64,000 nucleotides of DNA from Iphinoe sp. HA4291-MV1 (GCA_019359415.1 JAHHHH010000017.1:1-64000); one strand, 5' to 3'. Counted from the first letter of the stretch, positions 7,010 through 16,262 are shown. Notes: a model not told the origin generated them from the sequence alone. Numbers and translations: made by a program.

Positions 7010-10000
7010 TTAAATCAACAATTGCACTTGCGAACCTTGCTGAGTTTTATTAACTTCAATCCGGGCTTGAAAGGCTTCTTTGAGATGAGGCATATGAGTT
7101 ACGGTAAGGATGCAGGCAAAATCAGACGCGATCGCATTGATGGCTGCAATGAGGCGATCGCATCCTTCTGCATCTTGTGTCCCGAATCCTTCATCCACAA
7201 TCAACAATTGCAACGCCGCCCCCGCCCGCTGTGCTAATAATTTCGCCAAGGCTAAACGGATGGCAAAGTTTATTCTAAACGCTTCTCCACCAGAGTAAGT
7301 CTCATAAGCCCGCGTACCCATCGCGTCTGCAATCAAAATGTCCAAGGTGTCTATCAACTTGGCATTTTTCTTAGTTGCCTTACCACTCTTTCCTGCTCTT
7401 TGTGTCACAAATTGAACATGTAACTGATTGGCGCTCAATCGCGAAAGCAGTTGATTTGTCTCAGCTTCCAATTGAGGCAAGACGTTCTCAATCATCAATG
7501 CTTGGATACCATTTTTACCAAAAGCTTGTGATAATTCCTGATAAATGCGATGTTGTTGCCTGACTTCTTGTAGTTGTTGCTGCTGTTGCTCGTACTGAAG
7601 TTGCAGTGTTTCCAGTTGGTGAGCTTGCTGCTGCAAGCGTCCTAACTGGGCAATTTGTTCGTCGAGTTGCTGTCTACGTAATGCCATCTGCTGCTCTAAT
7701 GCTTGAATTTGAGCAGATGGGTTGGCTGATTCTTCTAGCTGTTGGACGATGCTTTCGATTTGAATAGCAAGTCTTTGCCGTTCTGTCAATCTCGCTTGTA
7801 AAGAAACCTCTAACTCTTGTAATCTTGTTTTAAGTTGGGGATACTGTTGCTGTGTCCCGACAAGCTGTTGATAGCGTAATTGCCAAGCTTGAGCTTTGCG
7901 TACAGCCATGCGAAGATTGTTATGCTGTTCTGACACATAACCAATTTCAGTAATGTGGCGCTCAAGAGCGGCGATCTGTCTGGCACATTCAGATTCTGTT
8001 GCTTCTTGCTGGATTTTGGTATGTAATTGGGCAATTTGTGTCTGAATTTCTGGTTTTCGTGCTTCTAATTGCGCTTGACGCTTTGCCGCATCTTTCATCT
8101 GGCTTAATCTAATTTCTGCCCATCGCCATCGTTCAACTTCGTTACGAGCTAAGGCGTGGTCTTGTTCATTGTAGTTGAGTTGCTGCAGATATTGTTCGAG
8201 TTGCTGAAGTTCGGTGTGTGTGTCATGAGCGTAGTCACCCATTTGTAGCGATCGCTCCAATTGTTGCTTTTCTATGGTAATTTGTTGTAGCTGTTGCTCA
8301 ACATCACTTGTCGCCTGCAACTGTGCTGCTAATTGTCCTCTTTGTTCGCGTAAGGTATCGTAAGGAGATAATTTTTGGGATATTTCTCTATATTCTTGCC
8401 TGAGAACTTGAATTTCTCTGTCTGAAACAGCCATTCGTTCTCGGACTATCCACAACTCATCTTCTGCATCTTTATACTCTATTTTGGTTTTGTCCACCAC
8501 ACGGTTCCAGTGATGTTCGTCTAGAGGACGCTCGCACAAAGGACAGATAGCATTTGGGTTCTGAAGCATTTGCAGCTTTTGCTGGAGTTCTCCTAGCAGT
8601 TTTTCAAAGTCCCGTTGGTGAGCTTGTAAGCGTTCGATGAGGTGACGCCTTTCCTGTCCTTTTTCCTGAACTCGTTGCAGATAAACCCGCTTTTTCTCCA
8701 GTTCCTCAATCTGTATTGCGACTTCCATCACGGCTTGTTGCAGTTGTGGTTGGCGTTTATGCTGACGTTGCAGTTGGTTCTCTGTTGCTTCCAATTGTTC
8801 GAGTCGAGCTACTATACCAGCATTAGCGCGATCCAGTTGGCTTTGCAGTGACAAGCGTTGTTGCAAAAGGGGAGCAACTTGTAGTTGCAACTGATCCATT
8901 TGAGCAAGACGGTTCCGTGCAGCCGCAAGTTGTGCTAAAGCCGCTTCTACCTCATCTGATTTGCTGAGAGTTTGCTGAAGTTCTTGCTCTTGTTGCTGTA
9001 GAGTTGCAAGTTGTGCTTCGGCGTGTTGGAATTGCCGTTCAATTTCGTGAATTTGTTTAGTGATCTGCTGTTGCTTTTGTTGTCGTGCTTGTTGAGCGCG
9101 AGTGTATTCTTCAAATTTAGCGCCTATCGCTTCTTCTTGAGACTGCAGAATTTGGTATTGGTTGTACCCAGCTTTAATTTCAGCTTCTTGACTTAAGAGT
9201 TCTTCTAAAGAAGATAGCTGATTGTCAATTGCTGATTGCTCTTGTTGCAGGCGATCGCAGTCTTGGGTAAGATTCTGATATTGCTGCCTAACAAAATTTA
9301 ATTGTTGCTCCCAGTTTTGTCGTTGATGCTGGACAACTTGTAAACTTTGTAATTGAATATTCTCAAAAGCTTGTACTTGTTGCAGTTGGTTGATTTCGGC
9401 TTCTAAGTCGGCTTGTTTTTGGGCAGTTGCTTCACGCTGTTGCAGTTGAGATTTCAAGGAATCCAAACAACGTTCTAGCTCTTCTGCTCTAGCTTTAAAC
9501 TGACGTGAGAGTTCTTTTGCCCGCTCTTCTAATTCATCATACTGATTAAGTTTTAATAACTCTGCTAATATTTCCTTACGCTCACTAGGTCGCTTAAGCA
9601 TGAATTCATCAGCACGACCTTGACGCAGATATGCTGAATTGATGAAAGTTTCGTAATCTAGCTTAATATGTTCTAAAATCAAATCTTGTGTTGCCCTTAC
9701 CCCTTTGCCAGTCAATGCGCGAAACCCAGTAGGTATTTGTATTTGAAATTCCAGAGCACCACTTCCACCACGCACTCGGGTGCGAATCACTTTATATGTT
9801 TGCTGGTTTGCTTCAAAGATGAAATCAACTCTAACTTCTTTTGCACCTGTATGGATAACGTCATCTTCTGAAGGAGCTCTGCTTTCACCCCAAATTGCCC
9901 AGGTGATAGCTTCGAGGAGGGAAGATTTTCCAGCGCCATTGGAACCACAAATACAAGCCGTATGTAACCCACGAAAATCTAAAGTCGTGTCACGGTAACT

Positions 10001-10036
10001 AAGGAAGTTTTTGAGAGTGAGTTGGATTGGAATCAT
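7010..10036 (-). CDS. sbcC: SbcC-type exonuclease ATPase (Rad50 homologue)
   Basis: An SMC-like ATPase of 1008 residues. The N terminus carries LKNFLSY and the Walker A CGSNGAGKSS (about residues 30-40); two very long Gln-rich coiled coils surround the zinc hook CPLC (near residue 500); the C terminus has signature TYSGGEAFRINFAIRLALA and Walker B LLIVDEGFGTQD. SbcC works with the SbcD nuclease to open hairpin ends and process breaks. No sbcD is adjacent, which is not unusual in cyanobacteria. The downstream neighbour is the TipAS fragment, so it is probably monocistronic. Confidence 0.93.
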   Translation of the reverse strand: MIPIQLTLKNFLSYRDTTLDFRGLHTACICGSNGAGKSSLLEAITWAIWGESRAPSEDDVIHTGAKEVRVDFIFEANQQTYKVIRTRVRGGSGALEFQIQIPTGFRALTGKGVRATQDLILEHIKLDYETFINSAYLRQGRADEFMLKRPSERKEILAELLKLNQYDELEERAKELSRQFKARAEELERCLDSLKSQLQQREATAQKQADLEAEINQLQQVQAFENIQLQSLQVVQHQRQNWEQQLNFVRQQYQNLTQDCDRLQQEQSAIDNQLSSLEELLSQEAEIKAGYNQYQILQSQEEAIGAKFEEYTRAQQARQQKQQQITKQIHEIERQFQHAEAQLATLQQQEQELQQTLSKSDEVEAALAQLAAARNRLAQMDQLQLQVAPLLQQRLSLQSQLDRANAGIVARLEQLEATENQLQRQHKRQPQLQQAVMEVAIQIEELEKKRVYLQRVQEKGQERRHLIERLQAHQRDFEKLLGELQQKLQMLQNPNAICPLCERPLDEHHWNRVVDKTKIEYKDAEDELWIVRERMAVSDREIQVLRQEYREISQKLSPYDTLREQRGQLAAQLQATSDVEQQLQQITIEKQQLERSLQMGDYAHDTHTELQQLEQYLQQLNYNEQDHALARNEVERWRWAEIRLSQMKDAAKRQAQLEARKPEIQTQIAQLHTKIQQEATESECARQIAALERHITEIGYVSEQHNNLRMAVRKAQAWQLRYQQLVGTQQQYPQLKTRLQELEVSLQARLTERQRLAIQIESIVQQLEESANPSAQIQALEQQMALRRQQLDEQIAQLGRLQQQAHQLETLQLQYEQQQQQLQEVRQQHRIYQELSQAFGKNGIQALMIENVLPQLEAETNQLLSRLSANQLHVQFVTQRAGKSGKATKKNAKLIDTLDILIADAMGTRAYETYSGGEAFRINFAIRLALAKLLAQRAGAALQLLIVDEGFGTQDAEGCDRLIAAINAIASDFACILTVTHMPHLKEAFQARIEVNKTQQGSQVQLLI

Positions 10037-10833
10037 TGAAGATTAAGCGCCACACTTTTTTTTAAGAAGTAACAGTACAAATGCTCTTCTTGCTAGTTTA
10101 GCTGGATGAATATCATGTTTCTAGTCCTTAATACCTCAATTTTACGAATATTAACAATATAATGAGCAAATTTTTCTTGTTAGGTAAACTTCTTTTGCTG
10201 TCATCGTGAAAAATTTAATCTTTTGCAGGTTCTTTCCTCTTTCCTTCTCATAAACAGTAAATTTATTTGGTGCTTTAAACGCTTCATATATGAGGCAAAA
10301 AAAGAGAACATGAGGATAAGGGAAGTCAAAATTAAGAAATGACAGCAACTAAAGTTACCACGCATTTAGCCCACGGAGGTGGGCTTTGTTTGTGTAGCTG
10401 CGAATTCAATACTGCTCGGATAAGCAAAAATTAGAAACCCGGTTTCTTTAAGAAACCGGGTTTCTGGCACCTCAACTATTCTTAACCGAGCAGTATTGCC
10501 CTGTTTTGTCACTCTCGGAAAAGAAAAATCAAAGCCAAATTTTGAACTGTAGATAGAACGGGCATTTGAGCGTTTATTTTCTAACACAATGCCTTAAATC
10601 ATGGCTTTTGGTAAAAGTCTTATGCTGTAAGCATTCCAGATTATTCTCTACCGAAAGTGACAAAAGAGAGATTGGCTGCGAATTCCATTCGCCAGCGGCT
10701 CAAGTTGACACTGTAAAGAATTTTTACAAAAAGTTGACCTCTTAAGTAAAACGCAGAAGTCATCCTGAGTCCTAATTGAGTGGCGCAAAACTAGAGATTT
10801 TGCAGTTGGCAAATAGGACTTAGGAAGTAACTT
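10037..10833. other. Non-coding region between sbcC and the tyrosinase gene
   Basis: About 800 bp between divergent genes. It holds the nested hairpin at 10408-10497 and a short CCCACGGAGGTGGG stem-loop near 10371-10384. No convincing gene; both promoters must lie here. Confidence 0.6.
10408..10497. repeat. Nested inverted-repeat element
   Basis: Outer arms AATACTGCTCGG (10408-10419) and its complement (10486-10497) enclose an inner hairpin at 10433-10465 whose arms AGAAACCCGGTTTCTT pair perfectly. The inner core belongs to the same family as the hairpin at 2241-2279. The outer repeat suggests the hairpin was carried in by, or became, a roughly 90-bp MITE. Confidence 0.65.
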
Positions 10834-12258
10834 ATGCAGACTCGTCGCAATATTTACAAGATATTAGAGGATGGTGGCTCAGAAATTGCCGCTTATCGTA
10901 AAGGTGTGGAGGTGATGAAAGCCCGCTCCAATGCTAATTCAAACGATCCAACTGGGTGGATATTCCAGGCAAACATTCACGGGACTTCACAAAACAATCC
11001 TACCCTGAATCAATTTTGGAATCAATGTCAGCACCGAAGCTTTTTCTTCTTGTCCTGGCATCGAATGTATCTTTACTTTTTCGAGCGAATTGTGCGAGCT
11101 GCTTCAGGGGATGCGAACTTTTCACTTCCCTACTGGAATTATTCTGAGCTAAATCAGCGTGTCTTACCAGAGCCGTTTCGCGTTCCTGCAAATAGTTCAA
11201 ATGCGTTGTATGTGAGTCAGCGGAGAAACCAAATCAATCAAGGGCGACCAGTACCAGCAAACTCGGTTGACTATAGACCTGCTTTGAGGTACATGAATTT
11301 CTTTTCTGATATGGGTTCTTTGGCTCCTTCCTTTGGTGGAGGCGTAATACCTGAGCCAATGCAGTTTGCTGATCCTAGTGTTACAGGACAACTGGAAAAC
11401 CAGCCTCACAATGTGATTCATGGGGATATAGGAGGAGCAGGTTGGATGGGCGATCCTTTTTTAGCTGCTCGTGATCCTATTTTCTGGCTACATCACAGCA
11501 ATATTGATCGGTTATGGGAGCTGTGGTTGAGCCAAGGTCAAGGTCGTTCCAATCCAGTCAATAATGCAACTTGGATGGATACTAAGTTTATCTTCTTTGA
11601 TGAAAATGGTCAGAAACAGGAAATGTCAGGTAGAGACATCGTAGATACTGCTTCGCAGTTGGATTATGTTTATGATGATCAGTTAACGACTCTACCTCCA
11701 ACACCACCTGCTACCGTGCCATTAATTACACCACCCTCAGGTCCGCCTCAGTTGTTTGGATCTACCCCTGAAGGAGAAGTTATTCGGCTGACAGCAAACG
11801 CAGCTGAGTTTTCAATTTCTCCCGTCACCGAAGGAGCATTTAGCACTGCCCTACCAGCGGTAAACCAGAGAGTTATCCTTGCATTTGAAGGCATTGAATA
11901 TGACAATCCCCCCGGCGTGAATTATGAGGTATACCTCAATCTGCCGGAGGATGATCGCTTAACGCCTAAACAGGAAAATTATGTTGGAACCATAGGGTTG
12001 TTTGCAATGAAAGCTCATGCTCACTCACATACTGGAGAGAACTCTGGGCACGAACATATGGTTCACGAGCATGGTAATCATAACACTGAACACAAGCATC
12101 CAAAACCGACAGTTGTCTTAGAAGTAACAGATGTCGTGGAAGCGCTACAGCAACAGGGTCAATGGTCAGGTCAATTTCGAATCACCCTACTGACCACGTA
12201 CCAAGACCAGCCACTTTCCGAAGTGCGCTTCCAGCAAATTTCTGTTTATACTTTCTAA
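10834..12258 (+). CDS. Tyrosinase-family type 3 copper protein with His-rich tail
   Basis: A 474-residue protein with a dicopper centre. The CuA ligands are His49 (ANIHG), His67 (CQHRSFFF) and His76 (SWHRMYLYFFER); CuB ligands are His192 and His196 (PHNVIH) and one of His220/221 (DPIFWLHHSNIDRLW). Cys65 precedes His67 by two, the C-x-H spacing of the thioether bridge in fungal tyrosinase. Residues about 280-474 form a plant-polyphenol-oxidase-like extension containing a strongly His-rich stretch (about 391-425) that could bind copper. No signal peptide is evident. It would oxidise phenols; the substrate is unknown. Confidence 0.9.
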   Translation: MQTRRNIYKILEDGGSEIAAYRKGVEVMKARSNANSNDPTGWIFQANIHGTSQNNPTLNQFWNQCQHRSFFFLSWHRMYLYFFERIVRAASGDANFSLPYWNYSELNQRVLPEPFRVPANSSNALYVSQRRNQINQGRPVPANSVDYRPALRYMNFFSDMGSLAPSFGGGVIPEPMQFADPSVTGQLENQPHNVIHGDIGGAGWMGDPFLAARDPIFWLHHSNIDRLWELWLSQGQGRSNPVNNATWMDTKFIFFDENGQKQEMSGRDIVDTASQLDYVYDDQLTTLPPTPPATVPLITPPSGPPQLFGSTPEGEVIRLTANAAEFSISPVTEGAFSTALPAVNQRVILAFEGIEYDNPPGVNYEVYLNLPEDDRLTPKQENYVGTIGLFAMKAHAHSHTGENSGHEHMVHEHGNHNTEHKHPKPTVVLEVTDVVEALQQQGQWSGQFRITLLTTYQDQPLSEVRFQQISVYTF

Positions 12259-12670
12259 CTTGAGGGATAAAGGTGGAGACTAGAACTGTCTTCACCTTTA
12301 TTAATTACAATTCCTAATTAGAAGGTGTATGAATCTTAAACTTTACTATTCCAAGAAATAAAGACTACAATATAAATAAGCTATTGTATTCAGCCTGTCG
12401 TTGCCTGTAGCTGAGTACATATCTTCCGACAGAGGTAATGTGAAGACATTCAGGAACCATTTCAAAAAATCTGCGTCGTATATGTCCTTCATTACTGTTT
12501 GTTAGAGCGAATAAACAGTATAAGAATTAAGAGGAACAATCGTATATTTTTACCGTCTTTCAAGCAACTTGCTCCTCGGAATATGCCTACCAATAGGTTT
12601 AAAAAAGCCAGAAACAATCTCAGTAACAGCACGTCATCTGTACATAAGAAAAAAACAAAAGGACTTTGCT
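12259..12670. other. Intergenic region before secreted protein gene
   Basis: About 410 bp with no convincing ORF, repeat or RNA. AAAAGGA at 12657-12663 is the ribosome-binding site for the ATG at 12671. Confidence 0.5.
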
Positions 12671-13363
12671 ATGACTCAATTGCATCGTTGGAAATCTAGA
12701 ACAGCTGCACTTATGGCAATGGCAATAACAACAGGCACCATTGCACCCATGTTTATGTTTGCTCCTGCTTCTGCACAAGAAATCTTTAATCGTCAACGAA
12801 CACAAACAGAAACAGAAACAGGAAGAGTTTCAATTCCTGCTGGAGTGAAACTGCCAGTGAGATATGAGAAAGATAAAATTGTTGTCACTCCTGATGAAAC
12901 GACACCTATAAAGTTAAAAGTAGCAAGTAACCTTATAGACAGAGCAGGAAATGTATTAATTCCTAGAGGAAGTGAAATTGAAGGACAATTACAACCAATA
13001 ACCAGAAATGGTGAAAAAGGAACTTATTTTGTCGCTCAAGAGATAGTGTTTCCTAATGGTGAGCGTCAGTCTATTAATGCAACTTCTCGGGTTATTACTA
13101 GAAAGGAAACAATTAGTAAAGGAGGTAAAACTGATAAAATATTGCAGGATGCCGCTATTGGTGCAGGTGCTGCTAGTGTGATTTCACTGATAACAGGTGA
13201 CCGCAAAATTCAAGCAATTGAACCTATACTTGGTGCAGGTGCAGGTGCAGCAGCAAGTGTTTTACTGCGACGCAAAAAAACTGAAGTTATCGTTATTGAA
13301 CCTGAAAGAGATTTGGATCTCACACTGCGCTCTAGTTTGTTGTTATCCCGTGGTTATTACTAG
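12671..13363 (+). CDS. Secreted protein with TrbI/VirB10-like beta domain
   Basis: The ATG at 12671 is preferred over upstream starts because of its AAAAGGA and because it begins a clear signal peptide (basic HRWKSR, hydrophobic stretch, APASAQ cleavage). The 230-residue product has IPAGVKLPVRYEKDKIVVT, then LIPRGSEIEGQL and a Gly/Ala-rich C-terminal part (AAIGAGAASVISLITGDRKI). Cyanobacterial proteins of this type are often labelled TrbI-like on weak similarity; no conjugation genes are nearby. It is paralogous to residues 235-418 of the SLH protein at 14122, including a related signal peptide. Confidence 0.7.
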   Translation: MTQLHRWKSRTAALMAMAITTGTIAPMFMFAPASAQEIFNRQRTQTETETGRVSIPAGVKLPVRYEKDKIVVTPDETTPIKLKVASNLIDRAGNVLIPRGSEIEGQLQPITRNGEKGTYFVAQEIVFPNGERQSINATSRVITRKETISKGGKTDKILQDAAIGAGAASVISLITGDRKIQAIEPILGAGAGAAASVLLRRKKTEVIVIEPERDLDLTLRSSLLLSRGYY

Positions 13364-13565
13364 GCTTATTTGAATTTAGTCGTGAGTTTCATTTATTCGC
13401 AGTACAACTGCTCCAAAAGGGCGCAGCACTTTATACTATTTCCCGCATACTACCAAGGGGTTGCCAGAAGAGCAACCCCTCCTCTTTCTGGAGAAGGAGA
13501 CAGGTAAGCAATTCAAAATTCGCTCATTCAAAGTTCAAAGTTCAAAAAATATAGCCGTTTTCTAT

Positions 13566-13865
13566 GGGAGCATCCCAATGCGTGCAAAAAGGACGGTAGT
13601 GGGAGCCGAAAAGCTCCCTACTTTCATTACAGAAGCGGGCTAGAAGCCCCGAAGTCGCTACAACGCGCTTAACCCGACGCCAGATGCTTCTCCCAAGGGG
13701 AGACGCAATCATGCGAACAAGCGGGGGAACCCCGCCAACGCACTGGCTCCCTTCGGGAACGCCCGTCGCCTACGGCGGGAAACCCGCCTGCAGCGCTGGA
13801 TTCACCGCAACGCGCAACTCTTGGCACTACAAAATAAAATAAATTTACACATTTGGGATGCTCCC
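13566..13865. mobile_element. 300-bp MITE with 9-bp TSD
   Basis: Ends GGGAGCATCCCA (13566-13577) and its complement (13854-13865) are flanked by the identical nonamer GTTTTCTAT at 13557-13565 and 13866-13874. TIR similarity continues imperfectly inward. The interior is GC-rich and full of short inverted repeats (for example GCCTACGGCGGG); it codes for no plausible transposase. Frames crossing it are repeat artefacts. Confidence 0.75.
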
Positions 13866-13897
13866 GTTTTCTATTGGATAGAATGTAGGGCAATGCT

Positions 13898-13926
13898 GTA
13901 GGGGCACGAGCCTCCTGTGCCCCTAC
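13898..13926. repeat. Palindromic repeat GTAGGGGCAC type, copy 1
   Basis: GTAGGGGCACGAG pairs with CTCCTGTGCCCCTAC to give a GC-rich hairpin, followed by AACCGCTATA at 13949-13958. An opposite-orientation copy with the same flanking TATAGCGGTT lies at 59685-59713. It is a dispersed intergenic palindrome. Confidence 0.65.
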
Positions 13927-14121
13927 CTTGGATGGGGTGCAATTAAGAACCGCTATAAAGGTGAAAAGAAAGTTCTTCACACTTCACAATTCATCCTTCA
14001 ATTGACTGTTGTAGTCAAACGAAACTATTAACAAAAACCAGACTATTGTGGAACTTATTAGCTCAAATGTAGTCTAATTGACTAACAGAAAAGAGCAGAT
14101 TTTTGGGGGAGCAAGAATATA

Positions 14122-15378
14122 ATGTTTGGTCACTTTCGTTGGCAATCTGGATGTGCTGCATTCATGGCTTTGGGCATAACATGTGGTGCGATCGCACCTC
14201 TGGTGACACCTACAGCTTCTTTCGCCCAAACAAATTTTACTGACGTTCAATCTAATTATTGGGCAGTAGAGTTTATTCGAGAACTCGCACAGCGGGGTGT
14301 GATTGCTGGTTTTCCAGATGGTAGCTTCCGCCCAGAGGAACCAGTCACACGTGCTCAATTTGCTGCTATGATTGGTAAGGCTTTCCGAAAAGCAGCAGAA
14401 CGACAGGCAGTCACATTTTACGATGTACCAAACAACTACTGGGCATCGAGTGCGATTCAGGATGCATATACCACTGGCTTCTTATCTGGATATCCTGGTA
14501 ATCGTTTCGAGCCTAACCAAAATATTCCCCGCGAACAAGTTTTAGTTTCTCTTTCTAGCGGTTTAGACTACAACGTTAATGGTAGTGCCGAGCGCACTCT
14601 ACAATATTACAATGACACCAATAACATTTCTGGCTACGCCCGTAGCGCGATCGCAGCAGCGACTGAGAAACAAATTGTTGTGAACTACCCTAATATTAAG
14701 TTCCTAAATCCTCAGACAATAGCAACTCGATCACAAGTCGCAGCTTTTATCTACCAAGCACTAGTGAGTTCCAATCAAGCCGCAGCAATTAACTCACCCT
14801 ACATTGTAGCTCTTGGCGAACCTACTCCATCAAAACCAGTAGCAGTGACAATTCCTGAAGGAACTGTGATTCCCATAAGGTATGAAAAAGCAGAAAAAAT
14901 TCTTGTGACTAAAGATGAAACAACGCCTTTAACCCTCACCGTAGCGCAAAATGTCGTCACAGATAAAGGAACCGTGGTCATTCCAGCGGGTAGTCAAGTG
15001 GTTGGTGAGCTTCGTCCCGTCAAAGACAAGAGCGGTTCTCAATTCGTTGCCCAAAAACTTATTTTAACCAACAATGGTCAGGAGTATCCAATTAATGCAA
15101 CTTCTGAAGTGATTACCAAAACCGAAACCGTCAAAAAGGGCACCAATACAAAAACAATTCTCAAGAATACCGCACTTGGTGCAGGTGCAGCAGCAGCAAT
15201 TTCGATTGTGACTGGCGATAAGGCTATTAGTGCTGGAGAAGTTCTAGGTGGGGCTGCGATTGGTGGATTAATTGGTCTGTTCTTTGGTAAGAAGAGTGTG
15301 GACTTAATCGCTATTGACCCAAACACCGACCTACAGATGACCATTGGTCAGAACTTTCAGGTTTCGTTGAGATTTTGA
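14122..15378 (+). CDS. SLH-domain envelope protein with TrbI-like C-terminal domain
   Basis: A 418-residue exported protein. The signal peptide ends near ASFAQ (residue 36). Three S-layer homology domains follow: FTDVQSNYWAVEFI with GVIAGFPDGSFRPEEPVTRAQF, then FYDVPNNYWASSAI with GFLSGYPGNRFEPNQNIPREQ, then a weaker third to about residue 215. SLH domains bind pyruvylated or charged wall polymers, anchoring the protein at the peptidoglycan/outer-membrane interface. Residues about 235-418 repeat the IPEGTVIPIRYEK... beta domain and Gly/Ala-rich tail of the protein at 12671. It is monocistronic. Confidence 0.85.
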   Translation: MFGHFRWQSGCAAFMALGITCGAIAPLVTPTASFAQTNFTDVQSNYWAVEFIRELAQRGVIAGFPDGSFRPEEPVTRAQFAAMIGKAFRKAAERQAVTFYDVPNNYWASSAIQDAYTTGFLSGYPGNRFEPNQNIPREQVLVSLSSGLDYNVNGSAERTLQYYNDTNNISGYARSAIAAATEKQIVVNYPNIKFLNPQTIATRSQVAAFIYQALVSSNQAAAINSPYIVALGEPTPSKPVAVTIPEGTVIPIRYEKAEKILVTKDETTPLTLTVAQNVVTDKGTVVIPAGSQVVGELRPVKDKSGSQFVAQKLILTNNGQEYPINATSEVITKTETVKKGTNTKTILKNTALGAGAAAAISIVTGDKAISAGEVLGGAAIGGLIGLFFGKKSVDLIAIDPNTDLQMTIGQNFQVSLRF

Positions 15379-15427
15379 CTCAATTCAAACTACCATGACT
15401 GGTTTAGCGCAACCTCAAGCTACTAAG

Positions 15428-15542
15428 GGCGTTGCTGATCGACAGTATGAATTAAATTTCGCGCAGAGACGCAGAGGGCTCACCAGAGTTAGTGTTTGAA
15501 ATATTTGATTTTGTCATTTCACGACGAGAATTCAGCAACGCC
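15428..15542. mobile_element. GGCGTTGCTGA MITE, copy 1 (115 bp)
   Basis: It starts GGCGTTGCTGA and ends TCAGCAACGCC, the same terminal repeats as the copies at 32170, 39620 and 57866; the interior shares AGTATGAATT and GCAGAGACGCAGAG-like text. No flanking duplication is visible, so it may be old or rearranged. It supplies the final codons and stop of the pseudogene at 15519-15833. Confidence 0.6.
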
Positions 15543-15833
15543 TTTCTCTCCTGCACTCAGTTCATCTATGCGTTTGCTCTGCCAATATTCTGCATCAGAC
15601 AGAGGCTTTCCACGCAATAAAGCACCTTCGTCTCTACCACTACTTTCCCATTGACGAATGAGCGATCGCAGTTGTCTGTCTATGTTAAAAAATTCATAAG
15701 ATTTCAGCCAATGATTTATATTTTCTTGTAATTTTTGGCACACCTCATGAAAACTGATAATAGAGACATTAGTTACGCCTTCTTCGTCAATTTCCAGTTG
15801 ATCATCTTCTTCAATCAAGCAGGGTAAGCGCAT
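15519..15833 (-). pseudogene. Remnant of a CHAT-type/STAND chimeric protein
   Basis: Residues 10-60 (LEIDEEGVTNVSII...LQENINHWLKS...IDRQLRSLI) closely resemble residues 77-125 of the CHAT-CHASE2 protein encoded just downstream on the other strand. Then the frame jumps to RQWESSGRDEGALLRGKPLS and AEYWQSKRIDELSAGEK, a motif from STAND ATPase/WD40 proteins. An internal deletion has thus joined two distant parts. The first codons lie in the inverted-repeat end at 15820-15835 and the last in the MITE at 15428-15542, so both ends were cut by mobile elements. Confidence 0.65.
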
Positions 15834-16043
15834 CTTGTCAATAAGAACGCAAAAATCTCAAGAAAGAGTCAAAGAATCGCATTAAGCCCCGTTTCTTGAT
15901 AAGCACTTAGGCGTAGACGCTTTGCGGCTTGCCGGAGGCATCGCTATTAGCCCGTAGAAATCAATCGAACCCTAAATCCTTATTTGATCGTTAATTCATT
16001 AAGTGTATGTTTTGTCAATCCCATTTGAGATGCGCTTACCCTG
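15820..16043. mobile_element. 224-bp inverted-repeat element (CAGGGTAAGCGCATCT ends)
   Basis: Perfect 16-bp terminal repeats CAGGGTAAGCGCATCT at 15820-15835 and its complement at 16028-16043 enclose about 190 bp without an ORF. A related single end (CAGGGCAAGCGCATCTTGTCA) lies near 6619-6639 beside the TipAS remnant. The CAGGG start is reminiscent of ISAs1-type ends, but that is a guess. No target duplication was found. Confidence 0.6.
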
Positions 16044-16262
16044 TTCTTGCAGTCTTGTTTAATATATTATAGAATTCTTTGAGCCATAACTAAAAGAGGT
16101 CATATTTAATGAAAACAAATTATATTTTTTACAAATAAATAAAATGAGATAATAGTGATACGTTTTTTGATTGACACACTAAGGATTTCAAATTAAGTTT
16201 TATGAATTAAATTGAAGAAATTTATCATCTGACAGTTTTTTGATCAGATACCTAAGACATCC

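Larger units (their letters stand above)
13364..14121. other. Repeat-rich intergenic region
   Basis: About 760 bp with no convincing gene. It contains the 300-bp element at 13566-13865 and the hairpin repeat at 13898-13926. It separates the two paralogous secreted protein genes. Confidence 0.65.

Noticed and set aside
13669-13980. 103-codon frame crossing the 300-bp MITE
   Set aside because: It spans the GC-rich inverted repeats of the element and its flanking duplication; composition is repeat-derived, not coding.
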